Shown here: in pieces, positions 5,172 through 6,453 of the stretch | Layout: each line of letters opens with the position of its first letter | How positions within the stretch are numbered: the first letter of the stretch is position 1 | Assembly (NCBI GenBank): GCA_030647705.1 | Contig: JAUSJJ010000287.1 | Location: 1-6,453, forward strand | DNA: 6,453 nucleotides | Direction: 5' to 3' | DNA from: Dehalococcoidia bacterium | GTDB taxonomy: Bacteria > Chloroflexota > Dehalococcoidia > JAUSJJ01 | Translations under genes and position numbers: made by a program | The notes under the pieces: model-generated | Database searches by the model: none | Seen by the model: the letters and a program-made list of their open reading frames with translations, nothing else | Told to the model about the DNA's origin: nothing

Positions 5172-5188
5172 CTGGGGGTGTCCCCCAG
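5172..5188. repeat. Palindrome CTGGGGGTGTCCCCCAG, repeat copy 2
   Basis: CTGGGGG and CCCCCAG form a perfect 7-bp stem with loop TGT. The inner 15 bp are identical to 3961-3975. The bases paired just outside the core differ (C-G here, T-A there) but stay complementary in both copies, which suggests that the pairing itself is kept. Confidence 0.75.
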
Positions 5189-5194
5189 CTTCCT

Positions 5195-5222
5195 TCTCCC
5201 TCTTCTCGGCAGGAGAGGGAGA
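5195..5222. repeat. TCTCCC/GGGAGA REP-like hairpin
   Basis: Bases 5195-5205 pair with 5212-5222 (11 bp, one G-U pair) around a 6-base loop. The right side runs on as GGAGAGGGAGATAGAGG then GGGTGAGG, resembling a GGAGAGGG-TAGGGTGAGG type of repeat common in bacterial intergenic DNA. The arm sequence resembles the hairpins at 356-386 and 526-553. The following stretch to 5287 shows no convincing promoter for the next gene. Confidence 0.55.
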
Positions 5223-5287
5223 TAGAGGGGGTGAGGCGCCAGTGAGCCAATCATGCCATCTCATGGATAGAGAGTGAGAATCGAACC

Positions 5288-6244
5288 ATGGACGAGCTAA
5301 AGATATTCAGCGGAAACACGCACCCCGACCTGGCGCGCTCCATCTGCCAGTACCTGGGTATCCCCGTAGGCAAGGCCGAGATATTCGAGTTCAGCAATGA
5401 GAACATCTTCGTGCGTGTGCTGGAAAACGTCCGCGCGCGAGACGTGTTTATCATTCAGCCTGTCTCCTCGCCCGTAAACAAAAGCCTGGTCGAGCTTCTG
5501 ATCATGATCGATGCCATGAAGCGCGCCTCCGCCGGGCGAATCACTGCGGTGCTGCCCTACTACGGCTACGCCCGCACTGACAAGAAGGACCAGCCCCGCG
5601 TGCCCATCACCGCACGGCTGATCGCCGACCTGATCACCGTGGCCGGCGCCAACCGGGTGCTCACCGTCGACCTGCACGCCGCACAGATACAGGGGTTCTT
5701 CAACATCCCGGTCGATGAGTTGACCGCTCTCTATCTGCTGAGCAACTACTTCAAGGACAAGGCGCTGCCCAATCCGGTGGTGGTGGCCACCGACGTAGGC
5801 ATCTCTAAGCGCGCCAGAGACCTGGCGGCGAAACTCGACGCCCCGCTGGCCATTATCGAGAAACGCCGCCTGGGCAATGGGAGCAAGACCGAAACGCTGA
5901 CTGTTATCGGCGACGTGAAGGGGATGCAGGCCATCGCCTTCGACGACGAAATAGACACCGGCGGCTCCATCGTCAACGCTGCCAACGTCCTGCTCCGCGA
6001 AGGCGCCACCGAGGTCTACGCCTGCTGCACTCATCCCATATTCTCTGACGCGGCCACTCAGAAGATCGCGGAGTCCACGCTGAAGCAGGTCGTGGTTACG
6101 GACACCGTGCCCATCGCCAAAGAGAAGCGGGTGCCCAAGATAACCGTGCTGCCCATCGCCTCGCTCCTGGGCGAGGCTATTCACCGCATACACACCGGCC
6201 TCTCGGTGGGCGCCATGTTCGAGCAGGAGGACGCCGGCAAGTAG
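5288..6244 (+). CDS. prs: Ribose-phosphate pyrophosphokinase (PRPP synthetase)
   Basis: A 318-residue cytoplasmic enzyme, the normal length, that makes PRPP from ribose-5-phosphate and ATP for purine, pyrimidine, His, Trp and NAD synthesis. Visible family elements are ENVRARDVFIIQ (46-57), YYGYARTDKK (91-100, Arg96), the metal/ATP signature TVDLHAAQIQGFFNIPVDEL (126-145, His130), the flexible loop KRR (192-194), IGDV (207-210) and the PRPP loop DDEIDTGGSI (219-228). Some usual residues differ: the VVSPDxGG segment is VVATDVGI (165-172), the early DGE is NEN, and DDMIDT is DDEIDT. The fold and core catalytic positions remain, so it is probably active but divergent, or a second paralogue. The ATG at 5288 has only a weak GTGAG 9 bases upstream, but the N-terminus (LKIFSGNTHPDLA) aligns with E. 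coli Prs. No own promoter is clear; read-through from the crotonase gene, 228 bp upstream, is possible. Confidence 0.93.
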   Translation: MDELKIFSGNTHPDLARSICQYLGIPVGKAEIFEFSNENIFVRVLENVRARDVFIIQPVSSPVNKSLVELLIMIDAMKRASAGRITAVLPYYGYARTDKKDQPRVPITARLIADLITVAGANRVLTVDLHAAQIQGFFNIPVDELTALYLLSNYFKDKALPNPVVVATDVGISKRARDLAAKLDAPLAIIEKRRLGNGSKTETLTVIGDVKGMQAIAFDDEIDTGGSIVNAANVLLREGATEVYACCTHPIFSDAATQKIAESTLKQVVVTDTVPIAKEKRVPKITVLPIASLLGEAIHRIHTGLSVGAMFEQEDAGK

Positions 6245-6295
6245 GGCAAGGACTATTGGGTTGCCTCGGGCGCGGGCACGTCTTTTTGTACCCCA

Positions 6296-6386
6296 GGCTG
6301 AAGCCCCGTATCAGGTACGGGGCAGGCTCTGGGGCAGCGGTCTCGGGCGGACTGCGATGCTATGCCCACGGCTTCAGCCGTGGGTA
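6296..6386. repeat. Cluster of nested palindromes after prs
   Basis: There are two perfect hairpins: 6303-6310 with 6316-6323 (8 bp, loop TCAGG) and 6365-6372 with 6377-6384 (8 bp, loop TTCA; a G-U and a T-A pair extend it by two). In addition GGCTGAAGCC (6296-6305) is the exact reverse complement of GGCTTCAGCC (6370-6379), so the two ends can pair with each other, competing with the local hairpins. It resembles the ends of IS200/IS605-type or palindrome-associated elements, but there is no transposase. Bases 6245-6425 contain no gene. Confidence 0.6.
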
Positions 6387-6425
6387 GTAATCCACGATTC
6401 GAGCAAACGTGGGGTGGTGTAAGCA

Positions 6426-6453
6426 ATGCCTGAGGAAAAGCTGATAGTAGTCT
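6426..6453 (+). CDS. First codons of an unidentified gene (cut by window end)
   Basis: ATG at 6426 opens a frame reading MPEEKLIVV up to the window end. A G-rich GGGGTGG (6411-6417) ends 8 bases upstream and could act as ribosome binding site. The alternating charged then hydrophobic start (EEKLIVV) would suit a first beta strand of an alpha/beta protein, but nine residues cannot identify it. It is on the same strand as prs, 181 bp downstream. Confidence 0.45.

Noticed and set aside
4232..5254. 340-codon open frame on the minus strand across the crotonase gene
   Set aside because: It is the mirror of a clear GC-rich coding gene and runs through palindromic spacer; its composition (Gly/His/Asp/Val-rich) is typical of antisense shadow frames.
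5297..6193. 298-codon open frame on the minus strand across prs
   Set aside because: Antisense shadow of a conserved gene; no domain recognisable and no ribosome binding site.
6262..6287. Possible terminator after prs (TGCC...GGCA stem then TCTTTTT)
   Set aside because: The stem is only 4 bp with a 9-base loop; the T-tract alone is not enough.
6296..6386. Complete IS200/IS605 element
   Set aside because: The hairpins resemble such ends, but there is no transposase frame or room for one.

Overview
The window is GC-rich bacterial chromosome. It has compact housekeeping genes on both strands, TTG starts, intergenic spaces full of short GC-rich palindromes, and a transcription regulator of a kind I know mainly from archaea. 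Together these suggest a Chloroflexota genome, probably a Dehalococcoidia-like environmental lineage. That assignment is an inference from gene style and repeats, since no rRNA or other marker gene is present.

Layout. 1-285 (+) is the 3' end of an unrecognised gene; a partial copy of its own tail follows in frame just after its stop. 393-512 (-) is a leftover C-terminal piece of a bifunctional phosphoglucose/phosphomannose isomerase, lying between two related hairpins. 627-1622 (-) is an MBL-fold hydrolase with a C-terminal winged helix. It is divergent from 1838-2236 (+), a small helix-turn-helix protein; each has its own extended -10 promoter, and a palindrome that could be an operator lies in the leader of the small gene. 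That gene converges on tmk (2241-2864, -) with only 4 bp between the stop codons. Upstream of tmk on the same strand is an archaeal-type winged-helix regulator (2948-3763, -) with a clear promoter; the two probably form an operon.

3794-4249 is a long gene-free spacer with three hairpins, a G-quadruplex-type G tract and the promoter of a crotonase-superfamily gene (4250-5059, +). Another palindrome-rich spacer (5060-5287) leads to a PRPP synthetase (5288-6244, +). A last repeat-rich spacer precedes the first codons of a further gene (6426 to the window end, +).

How the genes relate. tmk (dTDP synthesis) and the PRPP synthetase (nucleotide precursor) both serve nucleotide metabolism but are not in one operon. 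The crotonase and the MBL hydrolase act on acyl-CoA-type or ester-type substrates that cannot be named from sequence. I see no defence system, biosynthetic cluster, CRISPR array or complete mobile element. The notable points are the gene remnant, the archaeal-type regulator beside tmk, the atypical crotonase active site, the shared promoter motif and the dispersed palindromes.
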